Positions 10,776-22,903 of a stretch of DNA of 64,000 nt are shown here, one piece after another. The DNA is from Sphaerulina vaccinii (lineage: Eukaryota; Ascomycota; Dothideomycetes; Mycosphaerellales; Mycosphaerellaceae). Each line of letters begins with the position of its first letter. The first letter of the stretch is position 1. The stretch lies in assembly GCA_022570795.1 (NCBI GenBank), contig JAKUDP010000001.1, forward strand, positions 310,001-374,000, given 5' to 3'. The notes below the pieces were generated by a model. It worked only from the letters and a program-made list of their open reading frames with translations. It did not search any database and was not told the DNA's origin. Position numbers and translations under genes: made by a program.

Positions 10776-12029
10776 TCATCGACCATAAGCCTCCCTTGGA
10801 AATGCTTCCCATTCCTGCTTGTAGCTATAAGCACTCCTGCCAGACCACTGCGGCCCAGTCCTCCGAAAGCCACCAAACTCGCATGGCTCGTTGAACATGT
10901 TGAAGAACATTCCCTTCACACCACCAGCGCCATCGAACTCAATCTCTCCAAAGCACTTCTGTCCGAACTTCAGATCATTAAGCCAGCTATCCCTCGCGCG
11001 CCAAGAGAAACTCAACTTTCGATTGAAGTCATTGTCGTCCATTTTGATCACACCGGATTTCATCGCTAATTGGAAGCCTCCCCACGTGGTTCCGGTCTCG
11101 TTGTCAACGCACATGAAGAGACGTAACTTGTCGTCGTGTTCTTCGAGTTGCTCTGTAATTTGTGCGCAATTGATAGTGTAGACTCCTGTCACGTACAATT
11201 TGTCTTGCGCAAGATCAGCTCTGGTGTCCATAGCATCAGCGTCAAATAAGTAGCCTTCCCGCTTGACAGGAGATGAAACGCCACGTGCAGGCGATGAAAT
11301 AGCCGCACCAGGCTCTCTTTTGATCTCTGATTCTGTCTTGGTGGAGGCTGACGCCTTTGGCTTTGGCTGGGCTTTTGGTGTAGAGGCAGACCTCTGGAAC
11401 ACATTGTCGGTTGAGAATAGCGCCGGTTCTCCTTGGACTGTTTTGCTTTTCGGCGTTTGAGCAGTTGTCTTCGGATTAACCGTGCTCTTGGAGCTCGTCT
11501 TAGTAGTTTTCTTCGTTTCCGTCAACTTCGGAGCTGTGGGTTTCGTGGTCTTCTGCTTCTTCGTGACACCAGCGTCGCTGTGGTCGATGTCGATCTCCAC
11601 GTCTCCAACTCGAACCGAGATTTTGGTCTTCTTTGAACTCGACGCCGTCTCATCCTCTCGGGAACGCTTCGTACCTTTTCCAGTATCTGTCTTTGATTTC
11701 ATGGCCTTCCTCACTGCAGATTGATACTCCTTCTTCATCTGGTTCTCCATATCCGCTAGATGAGGAGGCTGGGATTTCAGCTTGCCTTGAGTGAGAGCTT
11801 GTTGCAGGCGGACTTTGGCAGTGTCCTTGACCTTACTGCGTTGTAGACCATAGTGTATGAGCTGAGACTCCCACCAGTGTCCGACTTGGTCCTTAGAGTT
11901 GCCGCTCAATAGAGCTTTGATTTCGTGCTCTGTGGCTCTCGAGTGTCGTTTCAGCTCGCCGCCAACGTCTACAAGCAGCACATCGCGGTATACGAATTCG
12001 CCGCGAACGATTGGCGGCACGAACTCCAT
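10776..12029 (-). CDS. Basic, probably nuclear hypothetical protein
   Basis: Single exon, 417 residues from the ATG at 12029; the frame is open further upstream but that part is not protein-like. Three parts are visible. An N-terminal ~100-residue region (GEFVYRDVLLVDVGG, then a helical WWESQLIHYGLQRSKV segment) may be a small fold. A long, Lys/Thr/Ser-rich disordered middle has several nuclear-localisation-like clusters (KGTKRSRED, KKTK, KKQK). A C-terminal ~130-residue globular region has several Trp and Phe residues and ends with FPREAYGR. I do not recognise the family; chromatin or nucleic-acid association is a guess from the charge. Confidence 0.7.
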   Translation of the reverse strand: MEFVPPIVRGEFVYRDVLLVDVGGELKRHSRATEHEIKALLSGNSKDQVGHWWESQLIHYGLQRSKVKDTAKVRLQQALTQGKLKSQPPHLADMENQMKKEYQSAVRKAMKSKTDTGKGTKRSREDETASSSKKTKISVRVGDVEIDIDHSDAGVTKKQKTTKPTAPKLTETKKTTKTSSKSTVNPKTTAQTPKSKTVQGEPALFSTDNVFQRSASTPKAQPKPKASASTKTESEIKREPGAAISSPARGVSSPVKREGYLFDADAMDTRADLAQDKLYVTGVYTINCAQITEQLEEHDDKLRLFMCVDNETGTTWGGFQLAMKSGVIKMDDNDFNRKLSFSWRARDSWLNDLKFGQKCFGEIEFDGAGGVKGMFFNMFNEPCEFGGFRRTGPQWSGRSAYSYKQEWEAFPREAYGR

Positions 12030-14170
12030 CTTCGATATTGATGCTCGAGGAGTGTTGTGCGATGGAGTAAAGACAAGGTTCAGTTGGACAGCAAATGGAA
12101 GATGGCTGGGCGGGATGATCGGCAGCGAAACCACTGGGAATATCAGGAAGGGCCTTCTGAAGATACAACGCAAGTGAATGCCACTCTCACGCCACATACA
12201 TCGTCTTCGCGCACATCGAGTTGGACGCACTACCTGGCTTCTCTCTGAATCAGGGTTTGCGGCCAATAACGATCCCAAAACGAACGGGTGGGCATGGTTT
12301 GTAGTGTTCGCTGGAGACTAGCATCCAACTCCATGCGAAGGCGTTGAACCTATTTCGTATGATATTCCAAGAGACAGTCATGTATACTCCACGGATTACG
12401 AGCATCGAGTGCGGCTTATCACTTGTTGAGTAACTTGAGCTGCTCGATTTGTAACCTTAGGTCTATCTCATAGTATGCTACGTCTTACCTTACCACCTCA
12501 TGAGCACAAGTCTTGCTTCACAGCGCTGCCACTCTTCAAAGACTGGGTCTTGCGCTTCGGACGATCTCTTACGACAGTACTGTGATTGCGTGTGCCTCTG
12601 TAATGACCGGTGCCGGTGCCATGCACTCGCCTCAATGCTGACGCTTTCTTGGCCAAAAGCTCATTTGACAAGGAGCTTGGAGTGATATCGAATTCATCAG
12701 CCGGCGGTGAGCATGTTGATGCAATTTTCTTCTCATCGCCCGGCTCGTTTGCCAAGCATGCTCCTGCTTGTGCCGCTGCCATACCACGTGCCTATTTGCC
12801 AGGATGCGGAAAGCTGAGGAAGGTCAGGCCACCGTAACACCTCTTCAACTTTTCATCTTCTTGCTTGGAATACCATCTCCAGTCTTCGCATGTCTGTCGT
12901 CCGATTACTGGCACCAGCTCCTGGAGTCTCGAACGTCGCAGAAGGCCGGCTTCTTCGGGACGCGAAGATGCCATGCCATGTTACAAGAGACTATGCCACG
13001 GCGCCACGGCGCTGGTCCTGTTTGAGCGTATGGCCTGCCAAACTGTTCGAGGATCACGCGGCATCTCTCCAGGCCTGATCGAGATGTCGAGGTCGATCAA
13101 GTTCATGTTACCAGGCGAGTGATAAAGTGGTTCGGAGGCGACCTCATCTATATAGGCGCTGGTGCGACGATGTACGGATGATTAGATGTGAGTGGCCAGC
13201 CAAGAGAAACACGCCAAATAAGCATTGACGGCTAATGCAAGGAACAGACAAGCTACGGCCAATGACATATATGAAACACGAACTCGAAGAAGATCAAGAT
13301 CTTGGACCAGCGACTCACATGAGGTTACATTCACGAAAACCGTTTCAGCAGCGCGGTTATCAATCTACCAGTCGTCACTGTAGCCACCACCATCTTTCAC
13401 GCACGAGGTCCAGCCTGTCCTAGCATTGCATGCCTCATCGTGCATTTTGGCGCAATTCTGCCGGGCGATCATTAGAGACGGCCTCGACCGCGACTAAACG
13501 ACCAGCAGCTCGGCCTTTTGCTTCTCCCTGCTCATCAGCAAACACGCAATTGACCAGGCCAGCATTCATTCCACCACCTTCCAGGACCGAGAGGATACCG
13601 CCAGACCTACTGTACATCTGGACGAAATAGATCTTGTGTACCAAGAACACAAACCACGCCACAACCGCTAGCCGCAGAGACGACCTCACCTTTACACTTT
13701 CGCTTGAGACCGCGACTCCTTTCCGTAATCTCCAGGCTATCCACTCTTTTTCAACTGTCTCGACAACACAATGGCACAATAGCCCATGGTGCATGCATTT
13801 CTGGGAGGCAATACGCGCGTGGTTGGCCTCTGTCATTCTTTTGAGCAGCATTCACGAACGACTTGCATTGGCGGCTACAACGGCATATGATATTCAATAC
13901 ATCACAAAGCATAGCGACTCGACCACGCATTGACTGCGGATACACCCTCACGCTCATTCAGCAACTGCGCCAGTCAACACTCTTCTTTGACATACGCGCT
14001 ACGACTTGTACGGCAACGGGAACGTGGTCCGCTCGTCTTTGTTCGAACCAGAAGCGCGCATTCCTGAATAGGACCCGTTGACGGGCTAAGGAACGCTGTT
14101 CGCCGCTTTAGCCCCCCTTTCATTGTCAGAGCACTGGGATACTAGCAATCTCAACGCCGCGCTGGTCGCG
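12030..14170. other. Two-kb region without a supported gene
   Basis: Between a minus-strand gene start and the reductase start, so it holds two divergent promoters. Minus-strand frames at 12498-12782, 12792-12974 and 13435-13851 are open but show no domain, and I could not join the first two with a phase-consistent intron. A C-rich patch (14110-14120) lies just upstream of the reductase. Confidence 0.4.
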
Positions 14171-16309
14171 ATGCATCCTCTACACCACATTCACCACTTT
14201 GCCCGAATACATGGCCGCGGCGGGCCTGCAGAACACTTTGCCTCTGATGCTGGACACATCATGGCACCTCGAGATCCCGATCCATTGCCAGATGCCATTC
14301 CTCTGGCAATACCAGGACATGGAGCCGTCACAGACTTTGGAGTAAATCTGAACTTGAGCGCTGCGGCGGCTCCCTTCTCACATGGCCTCGATGGAGTCAA
14401 CCAGTACCTCAACTACCTCCTTGCCAATGTGCTCATCATCTCGTTCATGGCTCTCCTCGCGGGAACGCTGTTCTACAGATGGGTGCAGATGGGGCATAAG
14501 CACATGCGGCATCTGTTTACGATGGGAGGAGAAAAAGATCAGAGATATTTTCAGTATAATCACACCAAGCTATGGCCGTGGATAAAGAGATATGTGCTAT
14601 ATGCACCATTTTGGAAAGTGCGGCATAACAGGGAGTTCAGACTATGGCAGAGTCAGGTCACGATTGGGACGTTACCTTCGAGGTTTCACTCTTTCCTGCT
14701 CTTTGTGTACCTGGCTTCGAACGCTGGGTATTGTGCAGCACTGGACTACAGTCAGACTACACCGAGTGTGGTTGCAGAGTTCCGAGGCCGGACTGGAGTA
14801 CTTGCTGCACTCAATCTGATACCAACCATTCTATTCGCGCTCCGAAACAATCCGGCGATCTATTTTCTACGAGTACCGTACGACACATTCAACCTTCTCC
14901 ATCGATGGACCGCACGAATGATGGTGCTTGAGAGCATACTGCACACGATAGCATGGGGAGTAAACGCCTACGAGGCGGGCGGCGGCAGACAGCTTGGGTT
15001 GTCGCTGAGGACGTCCGTCAGCTATACGTGGGGAATGGTGGCTACTGCCGTTTTCACATATATGGTGATTGCAAGCGCTGGGCCATTCCGGCATCACTTC
15101 TACGAGTTCTTCATCAACTCGCACCGCATCTTGGCAATTCTTGCCATTGTCGGTATCTACATTCACCTAGACAAGGCGAATCTGCCCATGTTACCATATG
15201 TTCAAGTCAGCATAGCATTCTGGGGAGCAGAATTGTTTGCACGATTCTATCGAATAGCATACCACAACTGGAACCGGAAGCGAGGTTTGACGAAAGTTAC
15301 TGTTGAGTGGCTTCCAGCAGAAGCGTGTCGGGTCACTTACCAGATCTCAAGACCATGGAAGTGGAGACCAGGTGCCCATGTTCATGCTTATCTTCCTTCG
15401 ATAGCATGGCTCGGAAGCCATCCATTCTCTGTGGCGTGGGCGGATAACAGACCGCAGCATACCCCCAGCATGGAATTCGAAATGGAAAAGCTTCCACCAA
15501 TGGCCACAGGCGCATTCAGCGACCAAGTACGACAGAGCATGATGGCGCGACACAGCATGATGGCACGACAAAGCATGATGCCACGAAATAGCATGATGGC
15601 TCGCCTGCCGAGCAACAACAAGAGCCTGACTCTCACAGAGATGGCCAGTGTGGCAGAAGTCACCCACAAACCTGCAGATGGCAATATCACACTCCCTGGA
15701 GACAACAAAGTTACAACAATATCACTGGTCATCCGAGCAAGAGAAGGCATGACACGGAAACTGTACGAGAAACTTCTCAAGAATGACAAACAGCCCATCA
15801 CGACCTGGGGCTTTATCGAAGGTCCTTACGGTGGACATGACTCGCTCTCATCATACGGAACAGTGATTCTATTTGCAGGAGGCATTGGCATCACGCACTC
15901 GGTCGGATACATTCATCACCTGATGTCACAGTATGCAGCAGGGACATGTTCGACGAGGAAGATCCTCCTCATATGGTCTGTACCAAACACAGAATGTCTG
16001 GAATGGGTCAGAATATGGATGGACCAGATCTTACGAATGGAGCATAGACGAGACGTTCTGAAGATCCAGCTCTTCGTCACGAAACCTAGACATCGTGGCG
16101 AAGTTGTGTCGAGCACAGGTTCGGTGCAGATGTTTCCAGGACGATGTCGACCCAGCGCAGTCATCGAGAAGGAGATGCCAGAACGAATAGGCTCAGTGGC
16201 AGTCACAGTCTGCGGTCCTGGTGCACTAGCAGATGACGTGCGGGCGGCATGTCGAACACATGTGGAAGACGCCAGCTTGGATTTCGTGGAAGAAGCCTTC
16301 ACTTACTGA
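14171..16309 (+). CDS. Ferric reductase-type transmembrane oxidoreductase (FRE/NOX superfamily)
   Basis: Intronless, 712 residues from the first ATG at 14171; the frame is open slightly further upstream without an ATG. The product should move electrons from NADPH through FAD and two haems across a membrane to ferric or cupric ions. Seen: a His-rich N-terminus, about seven hydrophobic helices, and two haem-ligand pairs with 13 residues between the His of each pair (HRWTAR...LH near 243-257 and SHRIL...IH near 316-331). An FAD-binding HPFS motif is near 416 and the NADPH-side EGPYGG near 550, followed by a Gly-rich AGGIGITHS. Between the FAD and NADPH parts lies a low-complexity insertion with four six-residue repeats (SMMARx). 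The His-rich tip may bind metal. Whether it is a surface or a vacuolar reductase cannot be decided. Confidence 0.9.
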   Translation: MHPLHHIHHFARIHGRGGPAEHFASDAGHIMAPRDPDPLPDAIPLAIPGHGAVTDFGVNLNLSAAAAPFSHGLDGVNQYLNYLLANVLIISFMALLAGTLFYRWVQMGHKHMRHLFTMGGEKDQRYFQYNHTKLWPWIKRYVLYAPFWKVRHNREFRLWQSQVTIGTLPSRFHSFLLFVYLASNAGYCAALDYSQTTPSVVAEFRGRTGVLAALNLIPTILFALRNNPAIYFLRVPYDTFNLLHRWTARMMVLESILHTIAWGVNAYEAGGGRQLGLSLRTSVSYTWGMVATAVFTYMVIASAGPFRHHFYEFFINSHRILAILAIVGIYIHLDKANLPMLPYVQVSIAFWGAELFARFYRIAYHNWNRKRGLTKVTVEWLPAEACRVTYQISRPWKWRPGAHVHAYLPSIAWLGSHPFSVAWADNRPQHTPSMEFEMEKLPPMATGAFSDQVRQSMMARHSMMARQSMMPRNSMMARLPSNNKSLTLTEMASVAEVTHKPADGNITLPGDNKVTTISLVIRAREGMTRKLYEKLLKNDKQPITTWGFIEGPYGGHDSLSSYGTVILFAGGIGITHSVGYIHHLMSQYAAGTCSTRKILLIWSVPNTECLEWVRIWMDQILRMEHRRDVLKIQLFVTKPRHRGEVVSSTGSVQMFPGRCRPSAVIEKEMPERIGSVAVTVCGPGALADDVRAACRTHVEDASLDFVEEAFTY
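15536..15607 (+). repeat. Four in-frame 18-bp tandem repeats (SMMARx)
   Basis: Four consecutive 18-bp units encode SMMARH, SMMARQ, SMMPRN and SMMARL inside the reductase. The units differ at a few positions. The array falls in the linker between the FAD and NADPH motifs. Confidence 0.9.
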
Positions 16310-17286
16310 ACAAGGAAGGCACGAGCGAGAGCAGCACCATTATCACAGCATGGAGGCTGGATCTGAACAACAGAACAGGAGATACATTACGACGTTACGG
16401 CGGGCAGCATTTGCCATTACAGCACCAGCATATTTGCTACGGAATGCTTTTTTCTGCGAGGATACCACCTTTGCGCACTTTCGCCGTACCGGCATTATTT
16501 GGGTTGTTTTGATATGCATAGCGAAAGAGGGAGAAAGGAAGCAGCTACCATAGCTACCACTACTAGTAGTATTGTTCATAGACTCAGTCAAAAAGACACA
16601 TTTCCAGAACTCAACACCTATCCTTCTCCTCGCTTGGTAGATTTCGTGTGAAGTTGTTGTGGTGCCTTTGGTCTTCATGGTTAACAATAGCACGATCTGC
16701 ACACTGGCACGAGGCTCGAATACGAGGTCGGAGCCAATGAAGGTGCCGGACTTGCGTCAATGACATCGGAACTTGTTGGTGAGAATTGAGAAACACCTTG
16801 AGGCAAAGATAGGATTTCTGTCTGCTGCTATGGCTCCATCCGAGCTGCTAGTATCAATAGTCTGTATAGAACGTGAAGAAGGATCCAATATCAATCAGTG
16901 ACGTGCAAGGGTTGAAGTAAAACATCCAAGGGTCTTGCTAAAGTCCGAGTCTCTGTCTCCACATCGCGAATTGACCAGCAGAACGTGGTCTCAATCTCCC
17001 ACCGCCACGCCATAGACCCATAACCACCTCTTCCTAGCAGCAATAATAGAGCACACACTGGAGACGATATTGCGCAAACGACTTGCACGATTTCCCCGAC
17101 CGCAGCTCACAGGAGCTCTCCGACCGCCAAGGTACAGAACTGCCGATTGCACGACCTCGAAACGAATGGGTGTGTAGCAGCCGCTGCTCTAGACTGGTTC
17201 TTGTCACGCGACAGCGCTACAGCGAGGGTGTGTGGGTGGTATAGTGTGGTGGTCCTGTGGAATGAAGATCAGTGGCAATCGCCATC
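16310..17286. other. Intergenic region before the DIP2/CPS1-type gene
   Basis: Just under 1 kb without a supported coding frame. It holds the reductase 3' region and the promoter of the large gene at 17287. Confidence 0.5.
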
Positions 17287-20200
17287 ATGGCTGCTGAGAA
17301 CAACCCGCAGTTGCAGGCGCAATTGCGCCAGCTCGACCATGAGTTGGAGGAAGGAGACATTACACAAAAAGGCTATGAGAAGCGTCGAACTATGATTCTC
17401 AGCCAGTATTTGTCGCCGGAGCAGATGCAATCAGCAGGCATACCGAGCGACCGCACGATGAGCATGGCATCTGGGTATGGAGATGGTGGAGCAGCGCATA
17501 ACAGACAGTCCAGTTATGGGAGCATACAACCTTCTATCTATACGCAGGACTACAGTACATATGGCCAGGACAATGGGTATGGACAGCATCAGCAGCAGCA
17601 GTATGGCAATGTGCAGGCACCTAGGCCGGTCACACCCGGGAGTATGGCATCCGGGCCTGTCCAGCGATTTCAGGAACAACAGCTTGGGATGCCGCCGCGA
17701 TCAGGACAACGGCAGCCCTCTGGTGGTCCTGGAGGTCCTGGAGGGTTGAGACCACTCACACCAGGCAGTCGGCCAGATAGTCCTGGAAGCCGATACAGTG
17801 CTGGTTCCGCTTCTGGTACGATGGTGAATTCAGACTATGCGTTCAATCCGAACGATCCCAAAAACGCGCAACAGCCATGGTCGCCGGATGGTGGGAGTCG
17901 TATGAGTACGATGCTGGACTCGCAACAAGGGTACTTTAGCGACTTCAACAGCAACCAGATGCAGAACGACGATCAGAGGATGAGCTATGGAGGACCGCAG
18001 CGGTATAGCATGGGCGAAGCTTTCTCGCCTACAGCACTGATACCGCCTCCTTTGATGGGTGACGAGCTGCCGAATGCCCACATCCATCAACTGCCACTAG
18101 AGCCACGAGAAGTACCTTTCGCCGTGTACGACCCACATTCGTCGGCCGTTCCGATGAGCAAATTCGACAACATTGGCGCAGTATTGAGGCATAGAGGGAA
18201 GATGCAGGCACGACAACCTGCCTACTGGGTGTTAGATTCGAAAGGAAAAGAGACAGCATCGATAACGTGGGATAAAGTCGCATCGAGAGCGGAGAAGGTT
18301 GCGCAAGTGATAAGGGACAAGTCCAACCTATACAGGGGAGACAGAGTGGCATTAGTCTATCGGGACACGGAAGTGATCGAATTCGCTATTGCTTTGCTGG
18401 GATGCTTCATTGCAGGGGTGGTCGCGGTGCCGATCAATAACGTCAATGATTATCAGAAGCTGTCTTTGCTACTGACCACGACACAGGCGCATCTGGCGCT
18501 GACAACGGATAATAACCTGAAGGCGTTCGCCCGAGATATATCGAACCAACGACTGAAATGGCCAACTGGTGTAGAGTGGTGGAAGACCAATGAGTTCGGA
18601 AGCTACCATCCGAAGAAGAAGGATGGGGATACGCCGCTCCAGGTACCTGATCTGGCATACATCGAGTTCTCGAGAGCACCGACCGGAGATCTGCGTGGTG
18701 TTGTGCTCTCTCACAGAACGATAATGCACCAAATGGCCTGCCTTTCCGCTATTCTGACCACGATCCCTGCTACGCAAAACACCGATACATTCTCCTCACA
18801 CCTCAAAGCATCAGATGGCACATTCGTCGTGCCACGCTCAGGCAAGTACGAGACGATCATGTCATATCTGGACCCCAGAGAGAGCTGTGGTCTGATTTTG
18901 GGAGTTCTGCTTGGAGTATATGGTGGGCATACAACCGTCTGGTTCGAGAGCAAGACAGTAGATACACCTGGACTGTATGCGCACCTCATCTCGAAGTACC
19001 GCGCGACTGTAATGGTAGCCGACTACCCGGGGCTGAAGCGTGCAGCATACAACTATCAGCAAGATCCCATGGCGACACGGAACTTCAAAAAGAATATGGA
19101 GCCCAACTTTGCCAGCGTAAAGATCTGTCTGATCGATAGTTTGACTGTCGATACAGAGTTCCACGAGATCTTGGCCGATCGATGGCTGAAGCCGATGCGC
19201 AATCCGCGAGCGAGAGAACTGGTCGCGCCTATGCTCGCGTTGCCCGAACATGGTGGCATGATCATTTCTGTGCGAGATTGGCTAGGTGGTGAAGAACGAA
19301 TGGGTTGTCCTCTGAACATACCGCAAGACGAAGAAGCGGATAGCGATCAAGAACCTGGTAGTCCCACGACCGCGAATGGCTACACAAGTCTACTTGATGG
19401 TAGCACTGCTAGCAAGAAGAAGTCGCAGACGACAAGTCGTACGGAACTCAGCGAAGTGCTTCTGGACAAGGAGAGTCTGAAGACAAACGAAGTGGTGATC
19501 ATTGCGTTGGGAGAAGAGGCACGAAAGCGAGCGAACGAGCCCGGAACCGTTCGCGCAGGCGCTTTCGGATATCCTATACCTGATGCGACTCTTGCTGTAG
19601 TCGATCCAGAGACCAATCTGCTATGTGCGCCTTACATGGTGGGCGAGATATGGGTAGACTCACCCTCACTTTCGGGCGGATTCTGGGCATTACCTAAGCA
19701 CACCGAAACCATCTTTCATGCCAGACCATATCGATTTGTGGAAGGTAGTCCTACGCCAGTCCTGGTTGAGCCGGAGTTTCTCAGAACCGGACTGTTGGGT
19801 TGCATCATCGAAGGTAAGGTCTTCGTGCTTGGATTATACGAGGATCGGATACGACAGCGAGTTGAGTGGGTTGAGCATGGTGCAAACGAGGTCGAGCATC
19901 GCTATTGGTTTGTACAGCATCTTGTGGCCAGCGTCATGAAGACTGTACCAAAGATATATGATTGCTCTGCATTTGACGCACATGTCAATGGAGAGTACCT
20001 ACCTATCATCCTTATCGAGACGCAAGCTGCAAGCACAGCGCCTACAACGACAGGCGGACCTCCTCGACAACTCGACATACCATTCCTGGACTCATTGAGT
20101 GAGCGTGTTATGGAAGTGTTATACCAGGAGCATCATCTGCGTGTATACTGTGTAATGATGACAGCACCCAACACGTTACCAAGAGTCATCAAGAACGGGC

Positions 20201-22903
20201 GACGAGACATTGGCAACATGCTTTGCCGAAAGGAGTTTGACAATGGCAATCTTCCTTGCGTGCACGTGAAGTTTGGCGTGGAACGCGCAGTGCAAAACCT
20301 GCCGCTTGGCGACGATCCTGCAGGCGGGATATGGTCACCTATGGCTAGCCAGGCGCGACAGGATATGCTGGCAATGCACTCCGACAAGCAGTACTCTGGA
20401 GTCGATCACAGAGAAGTAGTCATCGATGATCGGACGAGTACGCCGCTCAATCAGTTCAGCAACATTCACGATCTGATGCAATGGAGAGTGTCTCGACAGT
20501 CCGAGGAGCTGTCTTATTGCACGATTGATGGCAGAGGCAGAGAAGGCAAAGGTGTGAATTGGAAGAAGTTCGATCTCAAGGTCGCAGCTGTGGCGCTATA
20601 CCTGAAGAACAAGGTGAAGATCCAACCTGGCGATCACCTATTGCTAATGTATACACATTCCGAGGATTTCGTGTATGCTGTGCATGCTTGTCTGTGTCTG
20701 GGTGCTGTCGCTGTGCCTATGGCGCCGATTGACAGCAACAGACTCAGCGAGGATGCTCCGGCTCTGCTGCACATGATTGCAGACTTCAGAATACGGGCCA
20801 TCCTGACTAACAACGATGTGGACAACGTTCTCAAGCAGAAGACTGTGTCGCAGCACCTCAAGCAATCAGCATTGATCTTGAAGGTAAATCTGCCTTCATC
20901 ATACAATACGTCTAAGCCACCCAAGCAGTCGCATGGATGTAGGGAACAAGGCCTTACGATACGTCCAGCGTGGATCGCACCTGGCTATCCTGCTGTGATC
21001 TGGACGTACTGGACGCCGGATCAGCGTCGCATCGCAGTACAGCTTGGGCACAATACACTCATGGCACTCTGCAAAGTGCAGAAGGAGACATGCCAGATGA
21101 CCTCCACGCGGCCTGTGCTTGCATGTGTGCGAAGCACGATGGGCATCGGCTTCCTGCATACTTGCATGATGGGTGTCTTCCTTGCGACGCCCACCTACCT
21201 GGTCTCACCTGTCGACTTTGCTGGCAATCCTAACATTCTTATGCAGACGCTCGCCCGATATAAGATCAAGGATACATACGCCACCGCGCAAATGCTGGAA
21301 CATGCTATTGCTCACGGTGCTGGCAAGGGCACGAACCTCATGGAGTTGAAGAATCTCATGATCTCGACAGAACAGCGACCAAAGACAGATGTATATGGTC
21401 GCGTACGACAGGCCTTCCATCCAGCTGGACTAGACAAGACTGCGATCAACACTATCTACAGCCACGTCCTCAACCCAATGGTAGCAAGCAGGAGTTATAT
21501 GTGCATAGAACCTATTGAGCTCTACCTGGAGCCCACTAGCTTACGACGAGGATTGATTGTGCCTGTTGACCCAGATCAGGAACCTTTCGCGCTCCTGGTA
21601 CAAGACTCTGGAATGGTGCCCGTAAGCACACAGATCAGCATTGTGAACCCAGAGACAAATCGTCTATGTCTGGTAGGCGAGTACGGCGAGATCTGGGTGC
21701 AGTCTGAAGCGAATGCACATTCGTTCTATGGTAGCAAGGACGCTTTCGATGCGGAGCGCTTCAATGGTCACACTGTTGACGGCGATCCAGGTGTGCGGTA
21801 TGTCAGGACGGGTGACCTGGGTTTCCTGCACAGTGTCAGCAGGCCTATTGGGCCTGGTGGCAACATGGTAGAAATGCAAGTGCTCTTTGTGCTTGGCGCT
21901 ATTGGCGAAACATTCGAGGTCAACGGACTGCAGCACTTCCCGATGGACGTGGAGAACAGTGTTGAGAAATGCCATCGTGCGATTGTGCGAGGAGGATGGT
22001 AAGTCTGAACGTACTCGAAGTTGACATTGACTCTGCTAACCTTTTTGTAGTGCCATCTTCCAAGCTGGCTCTCTCCTTGTGCTCATCGCAGAAGTCAGGA
22101 CGAGAGCTTTCCTGGCTTCACTGGTACCAATTATAGTCAACACTGTTCTCAATGAGCATCAACTGGTTCTTGACATTGTAGCATTCGTTGCGCTCGGCGA
22201 CTTTCCACGATCACGACTTGGCGAGAAGCAACGAGGCAAGATTCTGGCTAGCTGGGTGAGCCGCAAGATGCGCACCATAGCGCAGTTTAGCATTCGCGAT
22301 CCTGATGCCGAGGGAAGCGTAGGCACTGTGGTGCCAGAAGAACACTTCGCGCGTAGAGGAAGCACACAGAGCGGCAATGCACTCGGCGCAGTAGGCGGAA
22401 GCTCACTACGTAACGTGCAAAGCGTTATGAACATGGCCGAACCCATACCGGAGCAAGATGGTGGCCTGCTAACTGTGCAGACACAACCAAGATCGCTTTC
22501 CATGACAGACGCATCAACAGCTTACGAGAGAAATGACGACACGCCGACCAACGAACAACACCAACAGCTAAATCTAAACACAACTCTGGACTACTCGCCA
22601 ATAGACCCATACAACTCAGACTCGCCTGAGCAGGCCCGATACGACCCACGAGCTTACGATGGCAATGATTCTCCAGAGTACGAGCGCCGAGACTCGGACT
22701 GGCAAACTTCTGCCACGTATCAACCACACGGCTATCCGGAATGGCCGTCTGATGAGCCAGCACATACCAATTACGACTCTGATAGTCCAGTTGAGATGCC
22801 TAAGCCTCTTGGTGCGTTGAGAGTCGCGAATAGAACTGCTTCGCTCAGTGACGGGTCTGACTGGGGCGAGGAAGCGCTGAAGGATATGAATATTGCAAAG
22901 TGA
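17287..22903 (+). CDS. DIP2/CPS1-type protein with DMAP1-binding and two AMP-binding domains
   Basis: Exons 17287-21998 and 22051-22903 give 1854 residues. The 52-bp intron has GTAAGT, a CTGCTAAC branch site and TGTAG. The N-terminus (QAQLRQLDHELEEGDITQKGYEKRR) is a DMAP1-binding-type helix pair, followed by a Gln/Gly/Pro/Ser-rich disordered stretch to about residue 250. Two acyl-adenylate-forming domains follow, beginning near residues 290 and 1055; the second includes a CLCLGAVAVPMAP-like segment and a YVRTGDLGF motif. This is the layout of animal DIP2, yeast Cmr2 and fission-yeast Mug62, and of the Cochliobolus CPS1 protein reported as a virulence factor. The first domain lacks a clean TSG-type phosphate loop (SRAPTGDLRGV instead). 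The C-terminal ~200 residues are low complexity. Related proteins act on fatty acyl chains and lipids; the substrate here is unknown. Confidence 0.9.

Noticed and set aside
12498..12974. A two-exon minus-strand gene (12792-12974 + 12498-12782)
   Set aside because: No splice pair keeps the frames in phase, and neither frame shows a known domain.
13435..13851. Minus-strand 138-residue open frame with a hydrophobic stretch
   Set aside because: It overlaps plus-strand frames of equal quality, lies in a promoter-like region and shows no family feature.
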